From: JAEMQF01 sp031419715
Lineage (GTDB): Bacteria; Pseudomonadota; Gammaproteobacteria; Burkholderiales; Burkholderiaceae_C
Direction: 5' to 3'
Assembly (NCBI GenBank): GCA_031419715.1
Contig: JANOLJ010000448.1
Coordinates: 1 to 12,856 of the forward strand
Length of the DNA: 12,856 nt
Made by a program: the position numbers and the translations under genes. Below are positions 6,065 through 12,704 of the stretch, in pieces (positions within the stretch are counted from its first letter, which is position 1; every line of letters begins with the position of its first letter). The notes beneath the pieces were generated by a model. It did not search any database, was not told the DNA's origin, and saw only the letters and a list, made by a program, of their open reading frames with translations.

Positions 6065-7093
6065 TCACGCCCGGACTGCCGTGGCCTGCGCGGCTGGCGC
6101 CGCGCCGTGGCCGCTACCAGGTTCATGCATGAGACACGCCACCGGGTGCCCGGTGGCCCCGCCCGCAAGCGTGGGCACACGCGTCGCGCACACGGCTTGC
6201 GCGTGTGCGCAGCGCGGGTGGAAGCGGCAACCCGAGGGCGGGTTGATGGGGTTTGGCGGGTCGCCCGCCAGCGGCGGCTGCTCGGTGCGCCGGTCCGGGT
6301 CGAGCGTCGGGATCGACGACAGCAGCGCCCGTGTGTACGGATGGCGCGGCGTTTCGAACAAGGCCTCGCTCGCGCCGATCTCGACAATCTGGCCGAGGTA
6401 CATCACCATCACCCGGTTCGAGATGCAGCGCACCACATTCAGGTCGTGGCTGATGAAGATGTAGGTCAGGCCGAATTCATCTTTCAGGTCGAGCAGCAGG
6501 TTCAGTACCTGCGCTTCGACAGATTTGTCGAGCGCCGACACGGGCTCGTCGAGCACGATCAGGCGCGGCTGCAGCGCCAGGGCCCGCGCGATGTTGACGC
6601 GCTGGCGCTGGCCGCCCGACAGTTCATGCGGGTAGCGCTCGGCGAAGCGGCGCGGTTCCAACCCCACGCGCGCCAGCAGGTCGCGCGCGCGCGCTATCGC
6701 CTGCGCCTTGCCCACACCGTGCACCTGCGGCGCGAAGGCCACGCTGTCTTCGATCGTCAGCCTCGGGTTCAGCGACGCATAACTGTCCTGGAACACCATC
6801 TGCGTCTGGCGCCGAAACTCCTTGATCGGCAGCTCGCGCCCACCGACGCTGCGCGCGTCGAACACGATGTCGCCGTGGTCGCGTTCGATCAAGTGCATCA
6901 GCAGCCGAGCCGTCGTGCTTTTGCCACAACCCGATTCGCCGACGACGCCGAGCGTCTCGCCGGCCTGCACGGAAAAGCTCACGCCGTCGACCGCGCGCAC
7001 CGCGCCGCTCACGCCGCCGAGCATGCCCTTTTTCAGCGGGAAGTGCTTGACCAGGCCTTGCACTTCGAGCAAGGGTGTCGCGGCGGCGCTCAT
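6065..7093 (-). CDS. ABC transporter ATP-binding protein, OppF/DppF type
   Basis: A 342-residue ATPase and partner of the OppD-like subunit. Landmarks: LVKHFPLKKGML (14-25), characteristic of the F subunit; Walker A GESGCGKST (52-60); Q-loop Gln102 (VFQDSYASLNPR); signature LSGGQRQR (158-165); Walker B LIVLDE (178-183); SALD D-loop; and switch His216 (ISHD). The C-terminal oligopeptide-transporter motif has cysteines 289, 295, 302 and 320 with the same spacing pattern as its partner, followed by an Ala/Gly-rich tail. AAGGGG upstream of the ATG is a reasonable SD. It follows permease C by 64 bp. It energises import of the compound captured by the binding protein. Confidence 0.92.
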   Translation of the reverse strand: MSAAATPLLEVQGLVKHFPLKKGMLGGVSGAVRAVDGVSFSVQAGETLGVVGESGCGKSTTARLLMHLIERDHGDIVFDARSVGGRELPIKEFRRQTQMVFQDSYASLNPRLTIEDSVAFAPQVHGVGKAQAIARARDLLARVGLEPRRFAERYPHELSGGQRQRVNIARALALQPRLIVLDEPVSALDKSVEAQVLNLLLDLKDEFGLTYIFISHDLNVVRCISNRVMVMYLGQIVEIGASEALFETPRHPYTRALLSSIPTLDPDRRTEQPPLAGDPPNPINPPSGCRFHPRCAHAQAVCATRVPTLAGGATGHPVACLMHEPGSGHGAAPAAQATAVRA

Positions 7094-7157
7094 CGGTGTA
7101 CCCCTTGGCCGGCGGGCGGCGCCGCCGAGCAGGAACGAAGTGGCAACCGCGCGGCGC

Positions 7158-8051
7158 TCACGACTTGATCTCCATCGCCGAGCGCAGCCCGTCGGACAGC
7201 AAATTGAAGGCGATCGACGTGAAGAAAATCATCACGCCGGGCAGCGCCGCGATCCATGGTTGTGCGTAGATCGCCGTGCGCAACGTATTCAGCATCAAGC
7301 CCCATTCGGGCTCGGGCGGCTTCACGCCCAGGCCGAGGAAGCTCAGGCCCGAGGCGAGGATCATCGACACCGCGATCAGGCTCGTCGCGTAAACGAACAC
7401 GGGCCCGAGCACATTGCCCAACACATGCACGCGCACGATCGTGAAGGCATTCGCGCCCGAGGCGCGCGCCGCCTCCACGAAGTCGCGGCCACGAATCTGC
7501 GTCGTCACGCTTTCGGCAACGCGCGCGATCGGCGGGATGAAAACGACTGTGAGCGAGATCAGCGAGTTCGTGATGCCGGCGCCGAGCGCGCCCGACAACG
7601 CGATGGCGAGCAGCACCGACGGAAACGCGTAGAACACATCGATGGTGCGCATCGTCACCGTGTTCAGCCAGCCGCCAGCGTACCCCGCGGCGATGCCGAT
7701 CGACGAACCGATGAAAAACGCCAGCACCACAGGCGTGATGCCCATGAACAGCGACAATCGCGTGCCCACCATCAGGCGCGTCAGCATGTCGCGGCCCAAT
7801 TCATCGGTGCCGAGTGGATGGCCGGCAAAGCCGATCGGCTTCAAGCGCTTCAACATCGACGACGCATACGGGTCGGCCGGCGCGAGCCACGGCCCGAACA
7901 CGGCGAGCACGAGCAGCGTGAGGATCATCAAAGCGGCGACGATGGCCACCGGATCGCGCGCAATGCGCCGTGCGACCGTTTCCCAATAGCCCGGCGAGCG
8001 CTCGAATGGCAGCGCCGGGATTTTGCTTGGGTCGACGGTGACGTTCAGCAT
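7158..8051 (-). CDS. ABC transporter permease, DppC/OppC type
   Basis: A 297-residue inner-membrane permease. The first membrane segment is at about 35-55, followed by the family hallmark HPLGTDELGRDMLTRLMVG (78-96). Further membrane segments lie at about 102-124, 143-160, 163-176, 217-240 and 266-284. The cytoplasmic EAA loop, which contacts the ATPase, is DFVEAARASGANAFTIVRVH (190-209). GLSFLGLGVKPPEPEWG (235-251) and the terminal LLSDGLRSAM (285-294) are also typical. The start is the ATG at 8051, one base after the stop of a small ORF; no strong SD is visible, so re-initiation after upstream translation is plausible. It pairs with the DppB-like permease to form the channel. Confidence 0.92.
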   Translation of the reverse strand: MLNVTVDPSKIPALPFERSPGYWETVARRIARDPVAIVAALMILTLLVLAVFGPWLAPADPYASSMLKRLKPIGFAGHPLGTDELGRDMLTRLMVGTRLSLFMGITPVVLAFFIGSSIGIAAGYAGGWLNTVTMRTIDVFYAFPSVLLAIALSGALGAGITNSLISLTVVFIPPIARVAESVTTQIRGRDFVEAARASGANAFTIVRVHVLGNVLGPVFVYATSLIAVSMILASGLSFLGLGVKPPEPEWGLMLNTLRTAIYAQPWIAALPGVMIFFTSIAFNLLSDGLRSAMEIKS

Positions 8052-8052
8052 T

Positions 8053-8214
8053 TCACTCGGCCCCGGCGATGCGCTGCATGGAGCGAGGCAACTCGGGCAG
8101 GCGCGTCATTCCGGCCCATTGCCTGCCTTCGTGGGTGCGCGGCCAATCGACAAGGAACCGATAGCAGAGCGACCCTTCTCGCGCCATGCAGTGAGCCTCA
8201 TCGCAGCCACCCAT
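8053..8214 (-). CDS. Small ORF (53 codons) fitted exactly between the two permease genes; hypothetical
   Basis: A 53-codon open frame starting MGGCDEAHCMAREGSL and ending SMQRIAGAE. Its ATG (8214-8212) shares one base with the stop of the DppB-like gene (TGATG arrangement), and its stop (8055-8053) lies one base before the ATG of the DppC-like gene, so it fills the gap completely. I recognise no family. It has three Cys (4, 9, 17), two Trp and no membrane segment or signal peptide. Third positions are mostly G/C but slightly less so than in the neighbours, by eye. It could be a real small protein, a translated spacer that couples dppB to dppC translation, or a chance frame. There is no independent SD, so translation would depend on termination of dppB. 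Confidence 0.35.
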   Translation of the reverse strand: MGGCDEAHCMAREGSLCYRFLVDWPRTHEGRQWAGMTRLPELPRSMQRIAGAE

Positions 8215-9167
8215 CAAACCCGCGAAATGCGCGGGTCGAGCACGCTCTGCACCACGTCCACCACGAGGTTGAGCACAACAAAAAACATCGCTAGCACAAG
8301 AATCGTGCCTTGCAGCAGCGGCAGGTCGCGCTGAAAAATCGCGGCGTTGAGCAGGAAGCCGGTGCCGGGCCAGGAGAACACGGTCTCGATGAGGATCGAG
8401 CCGCCCAGCAGGTAGCCCAGTTGCAGGCCCATCACCGCCAGTGCCGTCGGCGCGGCGTTCTTCACGACGTGCAGAAAAATGCCCACATCCGTCAGCCCCT
8501 TCGCGCGCAGGCCGACGATGAATTCTTGCGCGAGGATGTCGGCCACCAACGCACGCACGGTGCGCGCGATGATGCCCATGGGAATGACGCTCATCGTGAT
8601 CGCCGGCAGCAACAGGTGCTTGATGTGTTCCCAGTTCCACACCCAGTCGGCCGAGCCGCCGGGGCCCGCACCACCGGGGGGCAGCCACATGAGTTGCGAC
8701 GAGAACACGATCACCATCACCATGCCCAGCCAATAGTGCGGCACGCTCACGCCGAGCACTGCGGTGATTGACGCCGCCTTGTCGACCCAGGAGTTCTGGA
8801 AGTAGCCCGCCACAAAGCCGAACAGGCTGCCGAATGCGAAGCCGATGAGTGTGGCCACCACTGCGAGGCGCAGCGTATTGGCCACCGCCTTGAGCACTTC
8901 ATCGGCAACAGCGCGGCCGCTGGCGATCGACGTGCCCAGATCGCCCTGCACGGCGCGCCACACCCAGCCGGCGAATTGCTCGGGGTAGGAACGGTCGAAA
9001 CCGTAAAGCTTGCGCAACTGCGCTTGCAGCTCGCCTGATGCGTCGGGCGGCAGGATCGAGACGAGCGGATCACCCGGTGCCAGATGCACGAGCGCGAAGC
9101 ACACCAGCGCCACGCCGAACATGATGGGCAGGGTGTAGAGCAGGCGGCGGGCGAGGAAGGCGATCAT
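8214..9167 (-). CDS. ABC transporter permease, DppB/OppB type
   Basis: A 317-residue inner-membrane permease. It opens with the family pattern MIAFLARRLLYTLPIMFGV and has FALVHLAPGDP (24-34). Membrane segments lie at about 9-29, 101-122, 133-157, 184-203, 241-262 and 286-306. The EAA loop EFIVGLRAKGLTDVGIFLHV (215-234) and the following VKNAAPTAL (235-243) are the ATPase-docking site, and ETVFSWPGTGFLL (261-273) is the B-subunit signature near the C-terminus. The length is standard. The SD before the ATG at 9167 is weak (CAGG). The gene begins 79 bp after the binding-protein gene stops, with a stem-loop in that gap. Together with the DppC-like protein it forms the transmembrane pathway. Confidence 0.92.
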   Translation of the reverse strand: MIAFLARRLLYTLPIMFGVALVCFALVHLAPGDPLVSILPPDASGELQAQLRKLYGFDRSYPEQFAGWVWRAVQGDLGTSIASGRAVADEVLKAVANTLRLAVVATLIGFAFGSLFGFVAGYFQNSWVDKAASITAVLGVSVPHYWLGMVMVIVFSSQLMWLPPGGAGPGGSADWVWNWEHIKHLLLPAITMSVIPMGIIARTVRALVADILAQEFIVGLRAKGLTDVGIFLHVVKNAAPTALAVMGLQLGYLLGGSILIETVFSWPGTGFLLNAAIFQRDLPLLQGTILVLAMFFVVLNLVVDVVQSVLDPRISRV

Positions 9168-9197
9168 GCCTGGGGCGCTGCGTCAAAGCATGGGGTA

Positions 9198-9219
9198 CAC
9201 CCCGGCTCGCGCCGGGGTG
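9198..9219 (-). terminator. Stem-loop between the binding-protein and permease genes
   Basis: CACCCCGG (9198-9205) and CCGGGGTG (9212-9219) are perfect inverted arms. With the inner C-G pair the stem is 9 bp with a 4-base loop. It lies 27 bp past the stop of the binding-protein gene. No U tract follows on the minus strand, so it is more likely a partial terminator or an mRNA-processing and stability element. Such an element lets the binding protein be made in excess over the membrane subunits, as known for other importer operons (malE-malF). The role here is inferred. Confidence 0.45.
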
Positions 9220-9246
9220 AATGAAGTGAGCGAAGTGAGCTAAGCG

Positions 9247-10914
9247 TCAATCCAAGGTCATCGGCGCGATGTCGATGAACCAACTGCGCGGCTGCACGAC
9301 GTTCTTCACTTTCGCGCTCATCGCGCGCGGGCCCACGTCATGCGCGATCCAGACGAAGGGCGCCTCTTCGACAATGCGCGCGTGCAGCTTGGCCAGCGCG
9401 GCGTCGCGCGCCTTGTCGTCGAAGCTGGAGCGCGCCTCGGCGATCAGGCCGTCGAATTCATCGTTGCCGTAGTAGCCCCAGTTGTTGCTCACCGGCGGGA
9501 ACGTCTTGGTGCTCGTGAAACGCACCATCGCGAAGAACGGGTCCATCGCGGCGTAGCTCACGTTGATCGCGTGCGTGCCATTCGCCGACGGGTCTTTGGA
9601 GCCCTTGCGCCAATTGGTGAAAAGCGTGTTCCATTCGATCACGTCGAACGCAATGTCGAAGTGGCATTGCTTGAGCGACTGCTGCACGAACTCGTTCATC
9701 GGCAGCGGCTGCATCTGACCTGAGCCCGACGCGGAAATCTGAATCTTCGCCTTCATCGGCTTGGCTGCCGAGAAACCGGCTTCCGCCATCAGCTTCTGCG
9801 CCGCCGCCACGTCGTAGCGGATGTCGAACTTCGGGTTCCCCCACCACGGGTGGCCGGGCGGTACCGTGCCCTTGGGCACCGCCATCATGCCGCCGAGCAG
9901 CGTCTTCAAGCCTTCGCGGTCGACGCACAGGTTGGCGGCGTGGCGCACGCGTTTGTCGAGCCACGGTGAGCCCTCGACAAAACTCAATTGCCATGGCCAG
10001 ACATGCGGTTGCGCGTTGCTGTGAATCTTGAAGCCGCGCTGCGTAATCTGCGCCATCGTGTCGGGTGCCGGCGCTTCGATCCAGTCGACCTGGCCGCCGA
10101 GCAGCGCCGCGGTGCGCGCGTTCGCTTCGGGCATCGGAATCATGACCACACGGTCGATCTTCGGCGTGCGCTTCGGGTCCCAATACGACTTGTTCGCCAC
10201 CATCTCCAGGCGCTCGCGCGGCACGAAGCGCGCCATCTTGAACGGGCCGCTGCCCGAGGCATCGCCCGCGAAAGCGACCCACGCTGCCTTGGCGCGGTCC
10301 GCTGCCGGCGTGGCGGCGGGCGTGGCGTCGTACTTGGCCTGCCAGTGCGCGGGCGAGGCCATGAACAGGTTCGTCAGGTTCAGCGGCAAAAAGGCATCGG
10401 GTTCGCTCGTCGTCAGTTCCACCGTCAGGTCGTCGATCTTGCGCCCGGTGCGCAGCGTGGGCATGCGCGAGGCGGTCACGCCGACTTGGCTGGCGTCGAA
10501 GTGGGGTGCGTCTTTGTCGAGCACTTTGCGCACGTTCCAGACTATCGCGTCGGCGTTCAGCGCCGAGCCGTCGTGGAACTTCACGCCGGGGCGCAGCTTG
10601 AAGACCCACTTGGTGCGGTCTTTCGCGTCCGCCGCCCAGCTCAGCGCCAGGCCGGGAATCAGCACGCTCGGGCCGTCGGTCTTCGACAAATCCCAGTGGG
10701 TAAGCGCGTCGTACATCGGGATGCCGGTGAAGCGGTTCCCCTCGAAGCCCTGGTCGGGCTGGCCGAGCGTGCGTGGAATGTCAGCCGCCGTCATGGCGAT
10801 GCGCAAGACCTTTTCTTGGGCGGCCACCGGGCCGGCGAGCAGCAGCGCCGCGCCGAGCAACGCGCCGAGCAGGGGTGCGGCCGCTGGGCCGTGTGGGGTT
10901 TGGAAACGCTTCAT
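9247..10914 (-). CDS. ABC transporter substrate-binding protein, family 5 (DppA/OppA type)
   Basis: A 555-residue periplasmic solute-binding protein of the extracellular family 5 (peptide, nickel, opine and glutathione binders). The signal peptide is clear: basic MKR, a hydrophobic core at about 14-30, and signal peptidase I cleavage expected after PVAA (residue 32) before QEKVLRIA. The mature part has the family features: an early YDALTHWD strand, then WVFKLRPGVKFHDGSALNAD with downstream VWNVRKVLD. The ATG at 10914 was chosen over the in-frame ATG at 11043 because AGGAG lies five bases upstream, the signal peptide starts there, and the longer form would translate through two operator-like motifs. 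It is the first transport gene of the operon and sets ligand specificity, which cannot be read from the sequence. Confidence 0.92.
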   Translation of the reverse strand: MKRFQTPHGPAAAPLLGALLGAALLLAGPVAAQEKVLRIAMTAADIPRTLGQPDQGFEGNRFTGIPMYDALTHWDLSKTDGPSVLIPGLALSWAADAKDRTKWVFKLRPGVKFHDGSALNADAIVWNVRKVLDKDAPHFDASQVGVTASRMPTLRTGRKIDDLTVELTTSEPDAFLPLNLTNLFMASPAHWQAKYDATPAATPAADRAKAAWVAFAGDASGSGPFKMARFVPRERLEMVANKSYWDPKRTPKIDRVVMIPMPEANARTAALLGGQVDWIEAPAPDTMAQITQRGFKIHSNAQPHVWPWQLSFVEGSPWLDKRVRHAANLCVDREGLKTLLGGMMAVPKGTVPPGHPWWGNPKFDIRYDVAAAQKLMAEAGFSAAKPMKAKIQISASGSGQMQPLPMNEFVQQSLKQCHFDIAFDVIEWNTLFTNWRKGSKDPSANGTHAINVSYAAMDPFFAMVRFTSTKTFPPVSNNWGYYGNDEFDGLIAEARSSFDDKARDAALAKLHARIVEEAPFVWIAHDVGPRAMSAKVKNVVQPRSWFIDIAPMTLD

Positions 10915-10976
10915 CTTGGCTCCTGTAGTGTGAGGAAAGCGCCGAGGCGCGTGCGTGGCGCACCCGGGCTTGGCGT

Positions 10977-10986
10977 CTGTATGCAA
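10977..10986 (-). promoter_or_regulatory. Operator-like motif, proximal to the binding-protein gene
   Basis: CTGTATGCAA matches the core TTGTATGCAA found at two other sites around the regulator gene, with one change. It lies about 63 bp upstream of the binding-protein ATG, a suitable place for control of the importer operon. Confidence 0.4.
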
Positions 10987-11032
10987 GCGATATGCCAAGG
11001 CCCGTTCATTCCCACGCGCGAAGCGCTCGTGG

Positions 11033-11045
11033 TTTGTATGCAAAA
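11033..11045 (-). promoter_or_regulatory. Operator-like near-palindrome TTTGTATGCAAAA, distal site of importer operon
   Basis: This 13-bp motif is identical to the one at 11862-11874, and the following bases also match with one change (CGCA versus TGCA). The core TTG-TATG-CAA is near-palindromic, as expected for a dimeric GntR-family binding site. It sits in the 186-bp gap between regulator and binding-protein genes, 57 bp from the proximal site. Confidence 0.55.
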
Positions 11046-11086
11046 CGCAGGCCGAGAATGCCTGAAGCTGGCGCCCGCCGCGATCC

Positions 11087-11115
11087 GCGAAAACCCCCGT
11101 TCAGCGGGTTTTCGC
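11087..11115 (-). terminator. Perfect 10-bp stem-loop spanning the regulator stop codon
   Basis: GCGAAAACCC (11087-11096) pairs perfectly with GGGTTTTCGC (11106-11115). The regulator stop codon (11101-11103) lies in the 9-base loop. On the minus strand the descending arm contains TTTT but no U tract follows. It could be a weak terminator or attenuator limiting read-through from the regulator into the importer operon. Confidence 0.45.
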
Positions 11116-11772
11116 TCGCCGGGCAGGCGCACCCGGCGGCAGCAACGACTGTTCAATCTCCACCAGGTGGCGCCGCATTTCGGCCGCCGCCGCGGCGCCA
11201 TTGCGCTCGAAAGCAGCCACCAACTCCTCATGGCGGTGCGCGACGCACACCGGGCGGGCGCCGGGCTCATGCAGCGCCATCAGAAGCGTCGTGGTCGGCA
11301 GCAGCTCGTCGAGCATGCGCAGGAACACCGGATTGCCCGACCACTGCACCAGCACGCGGTGCACCTGCCCGGACAAGCGGCTCGCCGCCGAGCGGTCGCC
11401 GCGCGCGCCGGCCGCCGCCTCGCGCGCGACCAGCCGGCGCAACTGCGCGAGCTGCCCGGGCTTGAGCTTTCCCCCGAGGCGCCGCGCGACTTCGCATTCG
11501 ATGACGCGGCGCGTGTCGAATGCATGCGCCGCCGATTCACGCGTAGGCCGCACGACCTGCGCCCCACGGTTGTGCTGCAGCTCCACCACCTGGCCTTGCG
11601 CAAGCCGCTGCAAGGCCTGGCGCACCACCGTGCGCGACACCTCGAAGCCGGTGGCGAGGTCGACTTCGCGCAGCCGCTGGCCCGGCTGGAGGCGCCGCTC
11701 GAGCACGGCAGCGTAAATCGCGTCGTAGACGCGGTCGGTCGCGGTTAACGGGGTCGAGTCGCTCAGAGTCAT
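11101..11772 (-). CDS. GntR-family transcriptional regulator, FCD (FadR-like) subfamily
   Basis: A 223-residue regulator. The N-terminal winged helix-turn-helix is at about 12-77: DRVYDAIYAAVLERRLQPGQ, then LREVDLATGFEVSRTVVRQA (34-53, including the recognition helix) and the wing VVELQHNRGAQVV (62-74). The FCD ligand-binding domain covers about 82-210, starting FDTRRVIECEVARRL. Likely metal or ligand histidines are His138 (GQVHRVL), His181 (HRHEEL) and His202 (MRRHL). The Asp usually found four residues before the first His is Ser134, so metal binding may be altered. Family members bind small carboxylates or other metabolites and usually control adjacent genes. It is divergent from the racemase and directly upstream of the importer operon, with matching near-palindromes on both sides. 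No strong SD precedes the ATG at 11772. Its effector is unknown. Confidence 0.88.
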   Translation of the reverse strand: MTLSDSTPLTATDRVYDAIYAAVLERRLQPGQRLREVDLATGFEVSRTVVRQALQRLAQGQVVELQHNRGAQVVRPTRESAAHAFDTRRVIECEVARRLGGKLKPGQLAQLRRLVAREAAAGARGDRSAASRLSGQVHRVLVQWSGNPVFLRMLDELLPTTTLLMALHEPGARPVCVAHRHEELVAAFERNGAAAAAEMRRHLVEIEQSLLPPGAPARRAKTR

Positions 11773-11775
11773 GGG

Positions 11776-11810
11776 CTGTCCAGACAGGCAAGGCGCGTGC
11801 CGCGCCTGTC
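11776..11810 (-). promoter_or_regulatory. Mutually exclusive stem-loops in the regulator 5' leader
   Basis: CTGTC (11776-11780), GACAG (11783-11787, extending to GACAGGC at 11789) and GCCTGTC (11804-11810) allow GACAG to pair with either side. In addition AGGCGCG (11791-11797) pairs perfectly with CGCGCCT (11801-11807), which competes for part of the same arm. The block ends four bases before the regulator ATG, so the choice of fold would affect ribosome access. The geometry is seen directly; any regulatory role is a guess. Confidence 0.3.
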
Positions 11811-11861
11811 ACCGGGCGCGATGCTTGCAGGAATGTACCGCCACGGTGCGCGGCGACCCGC

Positions 11862-11874
11862 TTTGTATGCAAAA
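11862..11874. promoter_or_regulatory. Operator-like near-palindrome TTTGTATGCAAAA between regulator and racemase
   Basis: Identical over 13 bp to 11033-11045. It lies in the 174-bp divergent gap, 90 bp before the regulator ATG and 73 bp before the racemase ATG, so one bound dimer could control both directions. It is the expected site for autoregulation by the FCD-type GntR protein. I saw no convincing -35/-10 pair in the gap. Confidence 0.55.
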
Positions 11875-11946
11875 TGCACCAGAACGGGCGGCACGGAAAC
11901 TGAATCACCCCGCCATTCCGACTTCAAAGCCTGACAGGACCCGACG

Positions 11947-12675
11947 ATGAAACTGCTGCTCGTGAACCCCAACACTTCGGCCGCGATGACACAAGGCATG
12001 GCCGAGTCGGCGCGCCGCGTTGCCGCTGCCGGCACCGTGATCGAGGCGCGCCAGCCAAGCTTCGGCCCGGTATCGATCGAAAGCCATTTCGATGACGTGT
12101 TCGGCGCCGCGGGCGTGGCCGAGCAGGTGCGGCTCGCGCAAGGCGATGCATTCGACGCCATCGTCATCGCCTGTTTCGGCGATCCAGGGCTGGACGCCGC
12201 GCGCGAACTCACCACGGCGCCGGTGCTCGGCATCGCCGAGGCGGCGTTTCACGCGGCGTCGTTCGTCGCCACCGGATTTTCGGTGGTGACCACGATGACA
12301 CGCACCTGTGTCATCGCCGAGCGCCTGGTACAGCGCTACGGTTTCGAGCGCACCTGCCGCGGCATCCACGGCACCGACATCCCGGTGCTCGCGCTCGAGT
12401 CCTGCGGCGAAGACACCGTGGCGCAAATCGAAGCCGCGGCACGCGAAGCATTGAAGCGGGACCGCAGCGGCGCCATCGTGCTGGGCTGCGGCGGCATGGC
12501 GGCACTCTGCACCACATTGCAGCAGCGCCTGGGCGTGCCGGTGATCGACGGCGTGTCGGCGGCCGTCAAGTTCGCCGAAGGGTTGGTTTCACTCGGCCTG
12601 AAAACTGAGAAGCGCGGCGACTATGCACCGCCTTTACCGAAGCGCTGGGTGGGGTGGGCAGCGCCACTGGGCTGA
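11947..12675 (+). CDS. Aspartate/glutamate/hydantoin racemase family protein (HyuE-like)
   Basis: A 242-residue cofactor-independent racemase of the Asp/Glu/hydantoin racemase superfamily. Two catalytic cysteines do two-base proton transfer at the stereocentre. It begins KLLLVNPNTSAAMT, the usual hydantoin-racemase opening. Cys76 lies in VIACFGDPGLDA and Cys181 in IVLGCGGMAAL, the same two positions reported for characterised hydantoin racemases. The length is typical. AGGA at 11936-11939 is seven bases before the ATG and supports this start. It is cytosolic. It is divergent from the GntR regulator, sharing an operator-like motif, and is the only plus-strand gene in the window. The likely role is to equilibrate enantiomers of the compound imported and hydrolysed by the neighbouring operon. 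No hydantoinase or carbamoylase gene is in view, so a true hydantoin substrate is unproven. Confidence 0.88.
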   Translation: MKLLLVNPNTSAAMTQGMAESARRVAAAGTVIEARQPSFGPVSIESHFDDVFGAAGVAEQVRLAQGDAFDAIVIACFGDPGLDAARELTTAPVLGIAEAAFHAASFVATGFSVVTTMTRTCVIAERLVQRYGFERTCRGIHGTDIPVLALESCGEDTVAQIEAAAREALKRDRSGAIVLGCGGMAALCTTLQQRLGVPVIDGVSAAVKFAEGLVSLGLKTEKRGDYAPPLPKRWVGWAAPLG

Positions 12676-12704
12676 TGCCGGCTTGGGCCAGTTCCAATCG
12701 GCCG

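Noticed and set aside
5906..8294. Long overlapping plus-strand frames (420 and 490 codons) opposite the ABC genes
   Set aside because: They lie antisense to well-supported ATPase and permease genes and have Arg/His/Gln-rich low-information translations.
9988..11748. 586-codon plus-strand open frame across the binding-protein and regulator genes
   Set aside because: A high-G+C shadow frame: compositionally skewed, no domain, and it runs through the intergenic operator region.
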